Made by a program: the position numbers and the translations under genes. Positions 44,080 through 54,012 of a DNA stretch of 64,000 nt are shown piece by piece. The first letter of the stretch is position 1; each line of letters opens with the position of its first letter. Location: assembly GCA_000153145.1 (NCBI GenBank), contig CH672415.1, forward strand, positions 2,415,792 to 2,479,791, read 5' to 3'. Under the pieces are notes generated by a model, which saw nothing but the letters and a program-made list of their open reading frames with translations, had not been told where the DNA came from and searched no databases. The stretch is from a marine actinobacterium PHSC20C1. GTDB lineage: Bacteria; Actinomycetota; Actinomycetes; Actinomycetales; Microbacteriaceae.

Positions 44080-45499
44080 TGAATCAGCTAGCAGTGAACC
44101 GAAAGCGCCAGGAGGAATACAAGCGCTCATCGCAAAACACCCCACCGGCTTTACGGTGGTGGTGGCGGTCGTAGTTTTTGTACTGCTTGCAGTTGGAGCA
44201 GTATTTGCCGGAATTTCGGTTGGCTCCGCCAACTCGGCAGCTGATGTCACCCCAGACGAAGTCAGCGCTGAGCAGCGGAGCCAACCGGATGTTACACCCG
44301 CCGGGGTCGCTGTGCGCACATGTTCGGTGGAATCGTTAGCAACTGCCGCAACATTCCCATCGTTGGTCGGTGTCGTTATTGATGCCTCGTCAGGCGATGT
44401 CCTGTGGAGTCGATCAGGCGGAAAGGCAGCAAGCCCTGCCCATATCGGTACCGCGCTGACGGCAGCTGCCGCACTTCAAACGCTCGGTGCTGATACTCGA
44501 ATCAGCACCCAGGTGATCGACGGCTCGACTGCGGGCAAGATCGTGTTGGTGGGTGGTGGCGATCCGACGCTCGCGACGACGAACGCGTCGTACTATCGGG
44601 ACGCTCCCCAGATCGCTGATCTCGCGTCTGAGGCAATAACTCGTTATGAAGACCTGCATCCCGGAGTGCCCATAACCGAGATAGTTCTCGACTCCACCCT
44701 GTGGAATACAAGTGACGCCTGGGATTCGAACTGGCCCGAACGCGAACGCACCGGCGGCTACCACTCGTACGTCACCGCCTTGATGGTCAACGGGGATCGT
44801 GCCGATCCCACGATTGCGATAAGCCCACGCGGCACTGATCCCGTTAAATCTGCTGGCCAGGCGTTTGCGCAAGCAGCCGGGCTGCCCGCCGTCACGTTCT
44901 CGACCGGCGCAGCTGTGGGAAGCACGGTGCTGGCCGAAGTGAAGTCCCAACCGGTAAGCATCTTGGTCGAACAAATGCTGCTTGGCGGCGACGATTCGAT
45001 CGCAGAGTCACTTGCTCGCCTGGTCTCTAAGAAGCAGGGACTCAACGGCTCGGCGAGTTCTCTTGCCCAAGCAATTCCGAGCGCGCTGACGGATGCTGGC
45101 CTCTCGGGAACCGAAAATATCACGATCACCGACGGCTCGGGTCTCAGCCCCAAGAACAAGGTTTCGCCGTTGTTCGTTGCCCAGTTCATGGCCGCTGGAG
45201 CATCCGGAGCCGGGGCGATTGGCTCAACCTTTGCGATGCTTCCAATCGGCGGCAAGAGCGGGGACCTGTATGACCGTTTCACCGGTGACGCGGCTGCGGC
45301 ATCCGGTACGGTTGCGGCTAAATCGGGGTGGACAAACCAAGAGCATTCCCTCGGCGGCGTAGTGAATGCTAAAGATGGCACTGAACTTGCCTTCGCGTTT
45401 TACGCCATCGGTGAGGGCATTTCGCGTGATGCCCGTGCCGCGATCGACAACGTGGTGGCGGGTGTCTTTGAGTGTGGTGACAATCTCTCCAACTACTAG
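44075..45499 (+). CDS. PBP4-like (S13) protein lacking catalytic residues
   Basis: D-alanyl-D-alanine carboxypeptidase fold of the DacB family, 474 residues, with a cytoplasmic tail and one membrane anchor (about 25-50). The SxxK box, usually ASxxKxLTAAAAL, here reads ASPAHIGTALTAAAAL, so the catalytic Lys is missing and the spacing is changed. The SxN box position reads GGDDSIAESLARL without Ser. Only the third box survives, as KSGWTNQ. The protein is therefore probably not a working carboxypeptidase, but may bind or regulate peptidoglycan. Confidence 0.85.
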   Translation: MTESASSEPKAPGGIQALIAKHPTGFTVVVAVVVFVLLAVGAVFAGISVGSANSAADVTPDEVSAEQRSQPDVTPAGVAVRTCSVESLATAATFPSLVGVVIDASSGDVLWSRSGGKAASPAHIGTALTAAAALQTLGADTRISTQVIDGSTAGKIVLVGGGDPTLATTNASYYRDAPQIADLASEAITRYEDLHPGVPITEIVLDSTLWNTSDAWDSNWPERERTGGYHSYVTALMVNGDRADPTIAISPRGTDPVKSAGQAFAQAAGLPAVTFSTGAAVGSTVLAEVKSQPVSILVEQMLLGGDDSIAESLARLVSKKQGLNGSASSLAQAIPSALTDAGLSGTENITITDGSGLSPKNKVSPLFVAQFMAAGASGAGAIGSTFAMLPIGGKSGDLYDRFTGDAAAASGTVAAKSGWTNQEHSLGGVVNAKDGTELAFAFYAIGEGISRDARAAIDNVVAGVFECGDNLSNY

Positions 45500-45510
45500 T
45501 CAGACAGACT

Positions 45511-45516
45511 TACACT
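45511..45516 (+). promoter_or_regulatory. -10 box for leaderless pncA transcript
   Basis: TACACT, six bases (TGAACA), then GTG 45523. Confidence 0.5.
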
Positions 45517-45522
45517 TGAACA

Positions 45523-46107
45523 GTGGTTGCTGCACTATTCATAATTGACGTACAGAACGATTTCACTGAGGGTGGCGCTCTCGGTGTCAATGGTGGAGCC
45601 GCAGTCGCAGCCGACATCACCACTTTCCTCTGGGCAAACGCAGACCACTACTGCGTAGTGGTTGCCTCCCGCGACTGGCACGATGCCAACAGCGATAACG
45701 GCGGGCATTTTGCTATGGATGCCGAACCCAATTTTGTCGATACCTGGCCGCCTCACTGCGTGGCTGGCACGTACGGGGCAGAGTATGACCCCGCACTCAA
45801 CACTGGGCAGATCACCATGCACGTGCGTAAGGGGCAGGGTGTTCCCGCCTATTCAATCTTTGAGGGGATCACCGACGACGGTGAGTCGATTCCGGCGATG
45901 CTTGATCGCCTCGAGATTGAGCGGATCGACATCGTCGGTATCGCGACCGACTACTGCGTATTGGCGTCAGCATTGGATGCGGTGGCTACCGGCCGCTCGG
46001 TGCGAGTGCTTACACGGTTGGTCGCCGGCGTTGCGCCTGAGTCAAGTGTCGCGGCGCTCGCCACGATGCAGGAAGCAGGCATCACGCTTGTGTCCGAGCA
46101 TGACTGA
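45523..46107 (+). CDS. pncA: Nicotinamidase
   Basis: Isochorismatase-family amidase that converts nicotinamide to nicotinate for NAD salvage. It has 194 residues. The catalytic Asp lies in IIDVQNDF, the metal and substrate residues in SRDWHD, WPPHCVAGT precedes the catalytic Lys region, and the nucleophile Cys lies in GIATDYCV. It overlaps the next gene by 8 bases. Confidence 0.93.
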   Translation: MVAALFIIDVQNDFTEGGALGVNGGAAVAADITTFLWANADHYCVVVASRDWHDANSDNGGHFAMDAEPNFVDTWPPHCVAGTYGAEYDPALNTGQITMHVRKGQGVPAYSIFEGITDDGESIPAMLDRLEIERIDIVGIATDYCVLASALDAVATGRSVRVLTRLVAGVAPESSVAALATMQEAGITLVSEHD

Positions 46108-46630
46108 AGTTGATGAGCTAAGGCTCCCCGGCTTCGTTGCGGAATCCGAAGTGTTGCCCCCGAGTAAGGGCTTAGGGCTCCGCCTCCTTGCTGTGCTGAT
46201 TGGTTTAGGGCTGCTGATCGGAGCCTCGATCGCCGGAGGTGCTGTCGTGCTCACCACGATCTGGCCGGAGCGTGCGGGAATGTGTGACGCCTCTGCGGGT
46301 TCATGCAGCGATCTAACGATCGTGCAGATTGCGTCATTCTCCGACATTGCGCTGACAGCGACAGCGGAGATCGAGAGTGCCCAGTATGGGCGCGTCGATA
46401 ACACGGGCTTGCTGTACGCGACGATCGTGCTGGCCGACGGTGATGCTGATCCACTCCGCGGCGGCGCCTACCGTGTGTCACCGGCGTTGCCGTGGGCGTC
46501 AGAGGTCGATGACCTTGGTCTCACCAACGTTGTGCTCTACGAGGGCGTGGAGTCTGGCTATGAAGCGGCGAGTGGGCAGCGTGCCGATGGCCGCACCGTG
46601 ATCCTTATCCGTGTTGCCCGGACGATCTAG
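46100..46630 (+). CDS. Single-pass membrane protein of unknown function
   Basis: Protein of 176 residues: a cytoplasmic tail of about 28 residues, a membrane segment (LLAVLIGLGLLIGASIAGG, about 30-48), and an extracytoplasmic part with two cysteines (MCDASAGSCSD) that could form a small disulfide loop. No family is recognised. The ATG overlaps the end of pncA in another frame, and the next gene begins one base after its stop, so it is part of a pncA-methyltransferase operon. Confidence 0.75.
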   Translation: MTEVDELRLPGFVAESEVLPPSKGLGLRLLAVLIGLGLLIGASIAGGAVVLTTIWPERAGMCDASAGSCSDLTIVQIASFSDIALTATAEIESAQYGRVDNTGLLYATIVLADGDADPLRGGAYRVSPALPWASEVDDLGLTNVVLYEGVESGYEAASGQRADGRTVILIRVARTI

Positions 46631-46631
46631 C

Positions 46632-47432
46632 GTGCCCGTTATCCCCGTAACAGAGCTCAGTGATTCTCGGCTCGCTGACTACTCGCATCAAACGGATGTC
46701 GCGTTGCGCAAAGCTCAGGGCACCGAGCACGGACTATATCTTGCCGAGTCTGCCCTCGTGCTGCAGCGCGCCCTGCGGTCCGGTCACCGCGTGCGTTCAG
46801 TGCTGGCTCTTGGCACCTCCGTCGACGAGATTGTTGAGCTCGTCGGCGAAGACGTGCCCATCTTCACGGGCGACGGGTCGCTGCTCGCCGAACTCACCGG
46901 CTATGTGCTGCACCGCGGCGTTATCGCGTCGATGCAACGCCCACCGCTGCCGACTCCGACCGAGCTGCTGACGGATGCCCGCCGCATCGTGATTCTCGAA
47001 AACGTCGTTGACCCCACCAACGTTGGCGCCATCTTCCGCTCTGTCGCCGGTATCGGGGCGGATGCGGTGCTCGTCACCGAGCAGTGTTCAGACCCGTTCT
47101 ACCGCCGCGCGATCCGTGTCTCGATGGGGACCGTGCTGCAGGTGCCGTGGACCCGCATCGGAAACTGGGCTGACACTCGCGTGCTGCTCACGGCATCCGG
47201 CTTTCAGATCGCGGCGTTAGCGCTCGAAGACGGTGCGGTGTCGCTGCGGGACTATGCCGCGGATGCTCCCGAGAAGGTTGCGCTCGTGCTCGGCACCGAG
47301 GGCCACGGTCTCACCCGCGAGGCCATTGATGCCGCCGATACGATCGTGCAAATTCCGATGCGTCACGGCATCGACTCGTTGAACGTTGCTGCGACGGCTG
47401 CGGTAGCGATGTTCGCGCTCGCGGTCGAGTAG
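46632..47432 (+). CDS. TrmH/SpoU-family RNA methyltransferase
   Basis: SAM-dependent 2'-O-methyltransferase of the SPOUT class, 266 residues. An N-terminal substrate-binding domain of about 100 residues is followed by the knot domain with motif 1 ENVVDPTNVGAIFRS, motif 2 LGTEGHGL and motif 3 IPMRHGIDSLNVAATAAV. The target (23S rRNA or tRNA) cannot be settled from sequence. The GTG start lies one base after the upstream stop. Confidence 0.92.
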   Translation: MPVIPVTELSDSRLADYSHQTDVALRKAQGTEHGLYLAESALVLQRALRSGHRVRSVLALGTSVDEIVELVGEDVPIFTGDGSLLAELTGYVLHRGVIASMQRPPLPTPTELLTDARRIVILENVVDPTNVGAIFRSVAGIGADAVLVTEQCSDPFYRRAIRVSMGTVLQVPWTRIGNWADTRVLLTASGFQIAALALEDGAVSLRDYAADAPEKVALVLGTEGHGLTREAIDAADTIVQIPMRHGIDSLNVAATAAVAMFALAVE

Positions 47433-47468
47433 CGCGAAACCGAAACAGCGCGCACTCGCCGCGAATCG

Positions 47469-49340
47469 CTACACGAGTAGCTGGTGCTTCGCGAGGTCCT
47501 TGTAGAGCGGAGTCGACTTCACGAGTTCGGAGTGGGTTCCGACGCCAACGACCTTGCCCTTGTCGAGCACGACGATTTGATCCGAGTCGACGACTGTTGA
47601 TAGCCGGTGTGCGATCACGATGAGGGTGCGGTTCTCGGCAACAGCGTCGATGGCTTCGCGGAGCATTTGCTCGTTGAGGCCGTCCAGGCTGGAGGTCGAT
47701 TCGTCGAGCAGCAGAATCGGGGGAGCCGCGAGCAGCGTGCGGGCGATTGCGAGTCGCTGACGCTCTCCACCGGACAGCATCACTCCGTCTTCGCCGACGG
47801 CGGCATCCAAACCGGCAGGGTTGCGGTCGAGGACTGCGGTGAGGTTCACGGCGGCGATGACGTTGACGCATTCTTCGTCGGTGGCGTTGGGCGCACCGAT
47901 CAGAAGGTTTTGGCGGATGGTGCCCGCGAGCACGGGAGCGTCCTGCTCAACGTAGCCAATCTGCGCGCGCAGCTCTTCACGGTTGAGACCGCGAAGATCA
48001 TCGCCGCCCAGACGCACAACTCCAGCAGTTGGGTCGTAGAAGCGCTCGATGAGGGCCAAGATGGTGCTCTTGCCTGCACCAGATGGGCCAACAATGGCGG
48101 TACGTTCGCCGCGATTCACCGCGAAGCTGACTCCGCGCAGAACGGTGAGGTCGATTTCTTCTGCTGCAGGTTCCGTGCCGGCGTGCTTGAGTTCGGCCAG
48201 TTCCGTTTCTGCTTGAACGAGTACCGAATCGCGGGGGTACGCGAATTCGACGTTGTCGAAAGTGATCGCGGCATCCGATTCGACGCTAGCGACAGCAACA
48301 ACGTTGGCATCTGACTCGAGCTCGCTGGGCAGCTTGATGATCTCTTGAATGCGACCAAGCGCACCAAGAGCCTGGTTCACTGCGGTGATGGCGCCGAAGG
48401 CTTGACCGAGCGGCATGATCATGAGGAAGAGAAACAGGATGAACGCCACCAGGTTCGCGACCGTGATGGCGCCGCTGGCAACGCGGTAGCCGCCGACGCC
48501 GAGCACAACCAGGAACGAGACCTGCAGAGCGATACCGGCAATGGGAACAACGAGGGCCGAGATCTTCGCAACGCTGATGCCCATCTTCCAGGCACCGAGC
48601 GCATCCTCGTTAACGGCCTCAATTTCACGTTCGGTGGCGTTGGATGCTCGCAGCGTGCGAACCGCAGAGATGGCGCGTTCCACGGCAGCCGCCAGGTCGC
48701 CAACCTTGCGCTGGGCCTTCTGGCTCGCAATCCGGATGCGCTTCGACAGCGTTGTGACGGTCACGACGGCGATGGCAACGACTAACACGGTGAGGCCGAG
48801 CAGCACGGGGTCGATGATGAGCATCGCGATGAGCGCACCGACGAAGGTGATGGAGCCACCGATTGCCTCGACGAGTCCCTGGGTGAGAACGGCGCGCAGC
48901 AGGGTCGTATCGCTGCCGACGCGCGAGACGAGGTCACCGGTGCGGCGACGGTCGAACTCTGAGATGGGGAGGTTGAGCATCCGACTCACCAGGCGACGAC
49001 GGCTGGAGAGCACAACACCTTCACCGGTGCGCTGGAGGAGGTAGTGCTGGTAGCCGCTGATGAGGCCCGAGATGACGACCAGACCGACGAGCAACCAGAC
49101 GAGAGTGCCGAGTGATTTGCCTGCCTCGACGATGGTAATTACCTGGCTGACGAGGAGCGGCTGGGCGAGCGAAGCACCGGCGCCGAGCACGCTCAGGATG
49201 ATCACAAAGATCAGAACTTTGCGATGCTCCAAAAGGTAGGGAAACAGTTCGCTGAACTTGGCGCGGGGGCCATCGTCTGGGTTGTCTCGAGACGGTGAAC
49301 GGCCGCGGCGAGGAGCAGTGGTGTGTGAAGTCGAGCTCAT
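47469..49340 (-). CDS. ABC transporter, fused permease and ATPase (exporter type)
   Basis: Half-transporter of 623 residues that should work as a homodimer. Six membrane segments fill about 35-325. The nucleotide-binding domain has Walker A GPSGAGKST, signature LSGGERQRLAIAR, Walker B ILLLDESTSSLD and the His switch IAHRLS. A stretch of about 45 residues between the domains is longer than usual. ATG 49340 is preferred over GTG 49382, but both are weak. The substrate is unknown. Confidence 0.92.
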   Translation of the reverse strand: MSSTSHTTAPRRGRSPSRDNPDDGPRAKFSELFPYLLEHRKVLIFVIILSVLGAGASLAQPLLVSQVITIVEAGKSLGTLVWLLVGLVVISGLISGYQHYLLQRTGEGVVLSSRRRLVSRMLNLPISEFDRRRTGDLVSRVGSDTTLLRAVLTQGLVEAIGGSITFVGALIAMLIIDPVLLGLTVLVVAIAVVTVTTLSKRIRIASQKAQRKVGDLAAAVERAISAVRTLRASNATEREIEAVNEDALGAWKMGISVAKISALVVPIAGIALQVSFLVVLGVGGYRVASGAITVANLVAFILFLFLMIMPLGQAFGAITAVNQALGALGRIQEIIKLPSELESDANVVAVASVESDAAITFDNVEFAYPRDSVLVQAETELAELKHAGTEPAAEEIDLTVLRGVSFAVNRGERTAIVGPSGAGKSTILALIERFYDPTAGVVRLGGDDLRGLNREELRAQIGYVEQDAPVLAGTIRQNLLIGAPNATDEECVNVIAAVNLTAVLDRNPAGLDAAVGEDGVMLSGGERQRLAIARTLLAAPPILLLDESTSSLDGLNEQMLREAIDAVAENRTLIVIAHRLSTVVDSDQIVVLDKGKVVGVGTHSELVKSTPLYKDLAKHQLLV

Positions 49341-49499
49341 GAGATTTCTCGTTGTCCCAAAAATGTAGGGCGAAGACGTCACGGAAAATCAGCGACATCG
49401 GCATCAGCAATCAGCCTCTAAAACACTAAGCCTTTCGGCTGTGCCGTGCGTACAACATCCGGTGTATCTGTGGCTCTGGTGATTACACCCAGGAGACCG

Positions 49500-49973
49500 C
49501 TATTCCCCGCGAAGCTGCCGCAACAACACTGCGGTCGCGATGGCAGCGTTGGCGGCTTCTTCACCCTTGTCCTCTTTTGAGCCCTCAAGCCCGGCACGGT
49601 CGAGGCCCTGCTGTTCGTCATCGAGCGTGAGCACGCCAAAGCCCACCGGTTTGCCGGTCAGGATCGATACCTGCGTGAGACCGCTGGTTGCAGCATCCGA
49701 CACGTATTCAAAGTGGGGTGTGCCACCACGGATGATGACACCGAGAGCAACAACGGCATCCGCCCCAGCATCGAGGGCTGCTTTGCTCGCGACGGGCAAC
49801 TCGAAGCTGCCGGGAACCCGCACCTCGGTCACCTCCGCATTTGCTGCGGCGAGGGCGCGGTGGGCGCCAGCGAGTAGCCCATTGGTGATGACTTCATGCC
49901 ACTGGCCAGCGATGATCGTGACTTTGAGTCCGGTTGCATCGGTAACAATTTCGGGGGATCCTGCGCCGCTCAT
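49500..49973 (-). CDS. ribH: 6,7-dimethyl-8-ribityllumazine synthase
   Basis: Condenses the pyrimidine from the RibD route with dihydroxybutanone phosphate. It has 157 residues. Family motifs: [45 protein letters not shown], and [10 protein letters not shown]. It is the last gene of the riboflavin operon; its start overlaps the ribBA stop by one base. Confidence 0.97.
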   Translation of the reverse strand: MSGAGSPEIVTDATGLKVTIIAGQWHEVITNGLLAGAHRALAAANAEVTEVRVPGSFELPVASKAALDAGADAVVALGVIIRGGTPHFEYVSDAATSGLTQVSILTGKPVGFGVLTLDDEQQGLDRAGLEGSKEDKGEEAANAAIATAVLLRQLRGE

Positions 49974-51265
49974 TAGAGGCCTTTCTGGGTAAGTCGTGCT
50001 TCATCGAGCACGGCAGTTGAGGGGAGTGCATGACCCATGCGGTCACGCTTAGTTTCGAGGTAACCCTCATTGCTGGCGCTCACACCGACCACGAGGGGCA
50101 CAAGCTCGGTCACTTCAACGCCACGCTCTTCAAGCTGACGCTTCTTCTCCGGGTTGTTGCTGAGCAACCGCACCGACGAAATGCCGAGATCTTTGAGGAT
50201 GCCGACAGCGGCCCCATAGTCGCGGGAATCAGCAGGCAGGCCTAGAGCGAGGTTCGCATCGAGAGTGTCGAGTCCGTCTTCTTGCAGGCGGTAGGCGCGA
50301 AGCTTGTTGATGAGTCCAATGCCGCGACCCTCGTGCCCGCGAAGGTAAACCACGGCGCCACCGTCACGGTGAACGGTCTCGAGCGCGGCATCCAATTGGG
50401 GACCGCACTCGCACTTGAGCGAACCGAACGCTTCACCGGTGAGGCATTCGGAGTGCACGCGCACGAGAGTGGGCGCGTCGCCAATGTGGTCAAGGGTGCC
50501 CGGTGCAATAAAGGCGACGTGATCGGCACCGGTCGAGTTGTCGCGGTATGCACGAACCGTGAACGAGCCGTGAGCGGTTGGGATCGTGGTTTCGACCTCG
50601 AAGTTCACCCGACTCATCTCGGGGATGGGCTCGATCGGGGCCGGGATGGTGTCGCAGCGGTTCTCTTCGAGCCACCGCATGAGCTCCAAGATTGTGATGA
50701 CAAGCACACCTTCGCGGGCGCCAAACTCAATCAACTCGGGCAGCCGCATCATCTCGCCCGAATCGTGCACGATCTCAGAGATCGCCGCGACCGGACGAAG
50801 ACCGGCGAGCTTCATGAGGTCGACGGATGCCTCAGTGTGACCGTCACGCTCGCGCACGCCACCATCGACAGCGCGCAGCGGCATGATGTGGCCCGGCCGG
50901 TGCAGGCTTGACGGCATCGAGAGAGGGTCGGCGAGCACGCGCAGGGTGTGGGCGCGGTCGGAGGCGCTGATGCCGGTGCTGAGACGCGCAGCAGCATCTA
51001 CGGACACTGTGTAGGCGGTGCCGCGGGGGTCTTCGTTCACGGCAACCATCGGCGGAAGTGCCAAAGCGTCGGCGATTTCGTTGGTCATCGGGGCGCAAAT
51101 GAAGCCAGAGGAGTGGCGAACCATCCACGCGATCCACTCTTGGCTGGCGAGTTCGGCCGAAATGATGACATCGCCTTCGTTCTCGCGGCCCTCATCGTCA
51201 GCAACGATCACGGGGCGACCGGCGCGGATCGCCTCGATGGCATCGGGGATTGTGGCGAGACTCAT
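49973..51265 (-). CDS. ribBA: Bifunctional dihydroxybutanone-phosphate synthase / GTP cyclohydrolase II
   Basis: Supplies both precursors of riboflavin. It has 430 residues. The RibB half (1-205) has [14 protein letters not shown] and the [12 protein letters not shown] region. The RibA half (about 215-420) has the zinc site [17 protein letters not shown] and [10 protein letters not shown]. Both catalytic sets look intact. It overlaps the upstream ribE gene by 4 bases. Confidence 0.97.
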   Translation of the reverse strand: MSLATIPDAIEAIRAGRPVIVADDEGRENEGDVIISAELASQEWIAWMVRHSSGFICAPMTNEIADALALPPMVAVNEDPRGTAYTVSVDAAARLSTGISASDRAHTLRVLADPLSMPSSLHRPGHIMPLRAVDGGVRERDGHTEASVDLMKLAGLRPVAAISEIVHDSGEMMRLPELIEFGAREGVLVITILELMRWLEENRCDTIPAPIEPIPEMSRVNFEVETTIPTAHGSFTVRAYRDNSTGADHVAFIAPGTLDHIGDAPTLVRVHSECLTGEAFGSLKCECGPQLDAALETVHRDGGAVVYLRGHEGRGIGLINKLRAYRLQEDGLDTLDANLALGLPADSRDYGAAVGILKDLGISSVRLLSNNPEKKRQLEERGVEVTELVPLVVGVSASNEGYLETKRDRMGHALPSTAVLDEARLTQKGL

Positions 51266-51885
51266 GACTCGGTCCTTTCGTGACGCGAAGGTGCGTCGGT
51301 GAACTCGGCCATCCGGGCTACATGGCGCGCCAGAATGTCGGTTTCGATGTTGACGGAGTCGCCCACAGCGAGCGCTCCCAACGTTGTTGCGGTGAGGGTT
51401 TCGGGAATCAGCGAAACCTCAAACCAGTCTCGGCCAACAGCGCTCACCGTGAGCGAGACGCCGTGCACGGCGATCGACCCCTTGCGGGCGACGAGCGGCG
51501 CGAGTTCGTCAGTGAGGCTGAAGCGCAGGATGTTCCAGCTGCCCTCATCGGTGACGCTCAGCACGGTGCTCGTGCCATCGATATGACCCTGCACGATGTG
51601 GCCGCCGAGGCGATCGCCAACCTGCATCGCGCGTTCGATATTCACGCGAGAACCGGCAGCGAGCGAACCGAGGGTGCTCATGTCGAGAGTGACGCCCATG
51701 ACATCGGCCGTGAACCAGTCCGGCCCCTGATCGACAACGGTGAGGCACACGCCACTGACGCTGATCGAGTCACCGTGACCGGCATCCGACACCGCCTGTG
51801 GGGCACGAACAGTCAGGCGCACGCCGTCGTTGGTCGCGGCAAGGTCAACAACCTCGCCGAGCTCTTCGATGATTCCGGTAAACAC
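51262..51885 (-). CDS. ribE: Riboflavin synthase alpha chain
   Basis: Dismutates lumazine to riboflavin. It has 207 residues made of two lumazine-binding beta-barrel repeats. The N-terminus MFTGIIEELGEV is the family hallmark. SISVSGVCLTVVDQ in repeat 1 and SIAVHGVSLTVSAV in repeat 2 mark equivalent positions. It lies two bases downstream of the ribD stop. Confidence 0.97.
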   Translation of the reverse strand: MFTGIIEELGEVVDLAATNDGVRLTVRAPQAVSDAGHGDSISVSGVCLTVVDQGPDWFTADVMGVTLDMSTLGSLAAGSRVNIERAMQVGDRLGGHIVQGHIDGTSTVLSVTDEGSWNILRFSLTDELAPLVARKGSIAVHGVSLTVSAVGRDWFEVSLIPETLTATTLGALAVGDSVNIETDILARHVARMAEFTDAPSRHERTES

Positions 51886-51887
51886 GG

Positions 51888-52925
51888 TTATGCTCCTGTC
51901 TCCGTCGCCGGACGGGCGACAATCAGTACATCGTTGCCCAGAGGGCGAAGTTCAGTGATGCTGAGGTCTTTCGCCTCAGCCATGGTCGCTACCCCGAGCT
52001 CGCCGAGCGCCACCTTGGGGCCGCCCAACAGTTTCGGAGCCAGGTAGATGAGCAGTTCATCCGCCAGCCCAGCAGCGATGAAGGCGCTCGCGATTGTGGG
52101 GCCACCTTCAACGAAGACGCGTCGGATGCCCGCCTCAAACAATGCCGAAAGTGCGGCGTTAAGGTCTCCACCGTCGAATTGACGCAACTGCTTGGGGTGG
52201 TGGCGCAGTTGTGCAGCTGCCGGAATCTCACGTCGACCGAGCACCACCGGCTGCGGTTGCCACTCGAGCAGCTCGCCGGCGTCTCCCCGCGCGGTCAGGC
52301 TCGGGTCATCGGCGAGCACCGTGCCAGTGCCCACAACGATCGCATCGGCGCGCGCCCGCTGCTCGTGCACGTGCTGGCGGGCGGCGGTGCCGGTGATCCA
52401 CTGGCTTGTGCCATCGGCGGCGGCAGCGCGACCGTCGAGCGTTGACGCCCACTTCACTGTCACGTGGGGGCGTTGCAGGCGCGTAGCGGTGAGCCAACTG
52501 TGCAAAAACTCTTCGGCGTCCGCCTGGCTGGCGCCGCCAATTACCTCAACGCCGGCGTCGCGAAGACGCTGACTGCCGCCACCGGAACGTACACCGGGGT
52601 CTGAGACCGCATACACAACTCGGCTTACGCCTGCGTCGATGAGCGCCTCCGAACACGGCCCGGTACGGCCATGATGGTTGCAGGGTTCGAGGGTGACGAC
52701 AGCAGTGAGCCCGGCGGCATTGCCACCAAGTTTGGTGAGGGCATCCACTTCGGCGTGGGGAGTGCCCGCGCCATGATGCCAGCCTTCAGCGACGATCTCG
52801 CCAGCGTCGTTGACTAAGACGCATCCGACTTGAGGATTGCCGCCGGTGATGGGGCCACGACTGGCAAGCGACAGCCCGTGAAGCATGAGCTTCTCAAGTT
52901 GTGCGTGCTGCTCTGGTGTGGTCAT
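51888..52925 (-). CDS. ribD: Bifunctional riboflavin deaminase/reductase
   Basis: Catalyses deamination and then reduction of the GTP cyclohydrolase product. It has 345 residues. The deaminase half has the zinc sites PHAEVDAL and PCNHHGRTGPC. The reductase half starts near 150 with PHVTVKWASTLDGR and contains FVEGGPTIASAF. ATG 52925 is chosen for its MTTPEQ start and GAGAG upstream; the longer frame runs into the riboswitch. First gene of the operon. Confidence 0.96.
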   Translation of the reverse strand: MTTPEQHAQLEKLMLHGLSLASRGPITGGNPQVGCVLVNDAGEIVAEGWHHGAGTPHAEVDALTKLGGNAAGLTAVVTLEPCNHHGRTGPCSEALIDAGVSRVVYAVSDPGVRSGGGSQRLRDAGVEVIGGASQADAEEFLHSWLTATRLQRPHVTVKWASTLDGRAAAADGTSQWITGTAARQHVHEQRARADAIVVGTGTVLADDPSLTARGDAGELLEWQPQPVVLGRREIPAAAQLRHHPKQLRQFDGGDLNAALSALFEAGIRRVFVEGGPTIASAFIAAGLADELLIYLAPKLLGGPKVALGELGVATMAEAKDLSITELRPLGNDVLIVARPATETGA

Positions 52926-53028
52926 CCGGGCTCTCGTCTCGTGGGACGCGCTCCGGGAATGTGGGTTCGATAAACCTCGCCGATTCAGCCGCAGCGCCCA
53001 CAATTTGGGCACCACAGATGATTCGGCT

Positions 53029-53179
53029 CGTGCTTCCTCTTATCCGGACTGAGAAATCTTGCGATCTCATTACCGTCGGTCCCGGAGTTTCACCAGGTCA
53101 ACCGTTCCAAAGTTTTCACTTCGTTGCGGGTCGCGGACTATAACCGCCGGTTCGGAATCTCACCGAGCCCCGGAGCACG
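53029..53179 (-). ncRNA. FMN riboswitch (RFN element)
   Basis: Minus-strand aptamer. P1 is CGTGCT (53174-53179) paired with AGCACG (53029-53034). The conserved core includes GGGGCTCGGTGAGATTCC and ACCGGCGGT, with later GACCTGGTGAAACTCCGG, GACCGACGGT and GGATAAGAGGA-type segments at the expected positions. FMN binding should shut off the rib operon. Between aptamer and ribD only a weak 5-bp hairpin (52996-53010) is seen, with no T-run, so control may act on translation. Confidence 0.95.
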
Positions 53180-53192
53180 TTGTACTGCGCTT

Positions 53193-53198
53193 AGTGTA
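53193..53198 (-). promoter_or_regulatory. -10 box of the riboflavin operon
   Basis: On the minus strand TACACT lies about 14 bases before the riboswitch P1 stem, so transcription would start just ahead of the aptamer. Confidence 0.5.
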
Positions 53199-53264
53199 CT
53201 CAACGCGGCTGGGCAGAAAGTATTCCCGCGAAATGTGACAACGACTGCTGCTGCCGCAGCGGTT

Positions 53265-53993
53265 TCAGTCGAGCAGGTTCGCTAGTTCGTCAAGCGAGTG
53301 GATGATGTGAACGCCAGCCGTGCGAGCTTCTTCCAATTGTTCGGTGGTTGCGCTGCGCTCGCGATCAAGCCATACCCCGGTGAGCCCGGCATTGGCGGCT
53401 CCCAGCGCATCTGTCGCGAAGCGGTCTCCGACGTACAGCGCCTCGGTCGGTGAGACTCCAAAGAGCTCGTACGCGTGGTGGAAGATGCGGGGGTCGGGCT
53501 TCGCATAGCCGAAATCACCGCTGGCAATGAGATGTTCTATACGGTTTGTCAGGCCTACAGCGCTGACTTTTGCGGTTTGGAAGTCGAGCTCGCCATTTGT
53601 AATGATCCCGATGCGAATGGCGGGGGAGTGGGCATCCAGCGAATCGAGGCAGGCCAGGGCATCATCGTGCAGATGCCAGGCGGCGCGGTAGGCCTCGAAG
53701 TAGGTGTTGAACCAGTGTGTGGCTTCGGCGTCGGTCAGCGTCACGTTGTACGGTTCGAGGAAGCCGCGGGCGCGTGCCTGCCTTTGGCCTTCGAAGTCGA
53801 GCTCACCGCTCAAATAGCGGTGATAGTGCAGTTCTTCTAGTGCCGTCCAGCGGGCGCTCTCGGTGGTGTCGTCGGAGGCTTCGGCGATAGCTTGGCCGAG
53901 GGTGCGGCGGTAGCCACGAATGCCGAGATCAACGGCGGCTCGGTGCGCAAAAAGGGTGTCGTCGAGGTCAAACAGCGCGACGCGGATGCTCAT
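53265..53993 (-). CDS. HAD-superfamily hydrolase
   Basis: Phosphatase-like protein of 242 residues. Motif I is FDLDDTLF at the N-terminus with the two catalytic Asp. Motif II is ITNGE, motif III Lys lies in ASGDFGYAKPDPRIF, and motif IV is YVGDRFATD. A helical cap of about 85 residues lies between motifs I and II. It is similar to YjjG-type nucleotidases, but the substrate is not certain. ATG 53993 is set by motif I; the longer frame is not supported. Confidence 0.92.
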   Translation of the reverse strand: MSIRVALFDLDDTLFAHRAAVDLGIRGYRRTLGQAIAEASDDTTESARWTALEELHYHRYLSGELDFEGQRQARARGFLEPYNVTLTDAEATHWFNTYFEAYRAAWHLHDDALACLDSLDAHSPAIRIGIITNGELDFQTAKVSAVGLTNRIEHLIASGDFGYAKPDPRIFHHAYELFGVSPTEALYVGDRFATDALGAANAGLTGVWLDRERSATTEQLEEARTAGVHIIHSLDELANLLD

Positions 53994-54012
53994 ACTGCCA
54001 ACTTGCTCGGTG

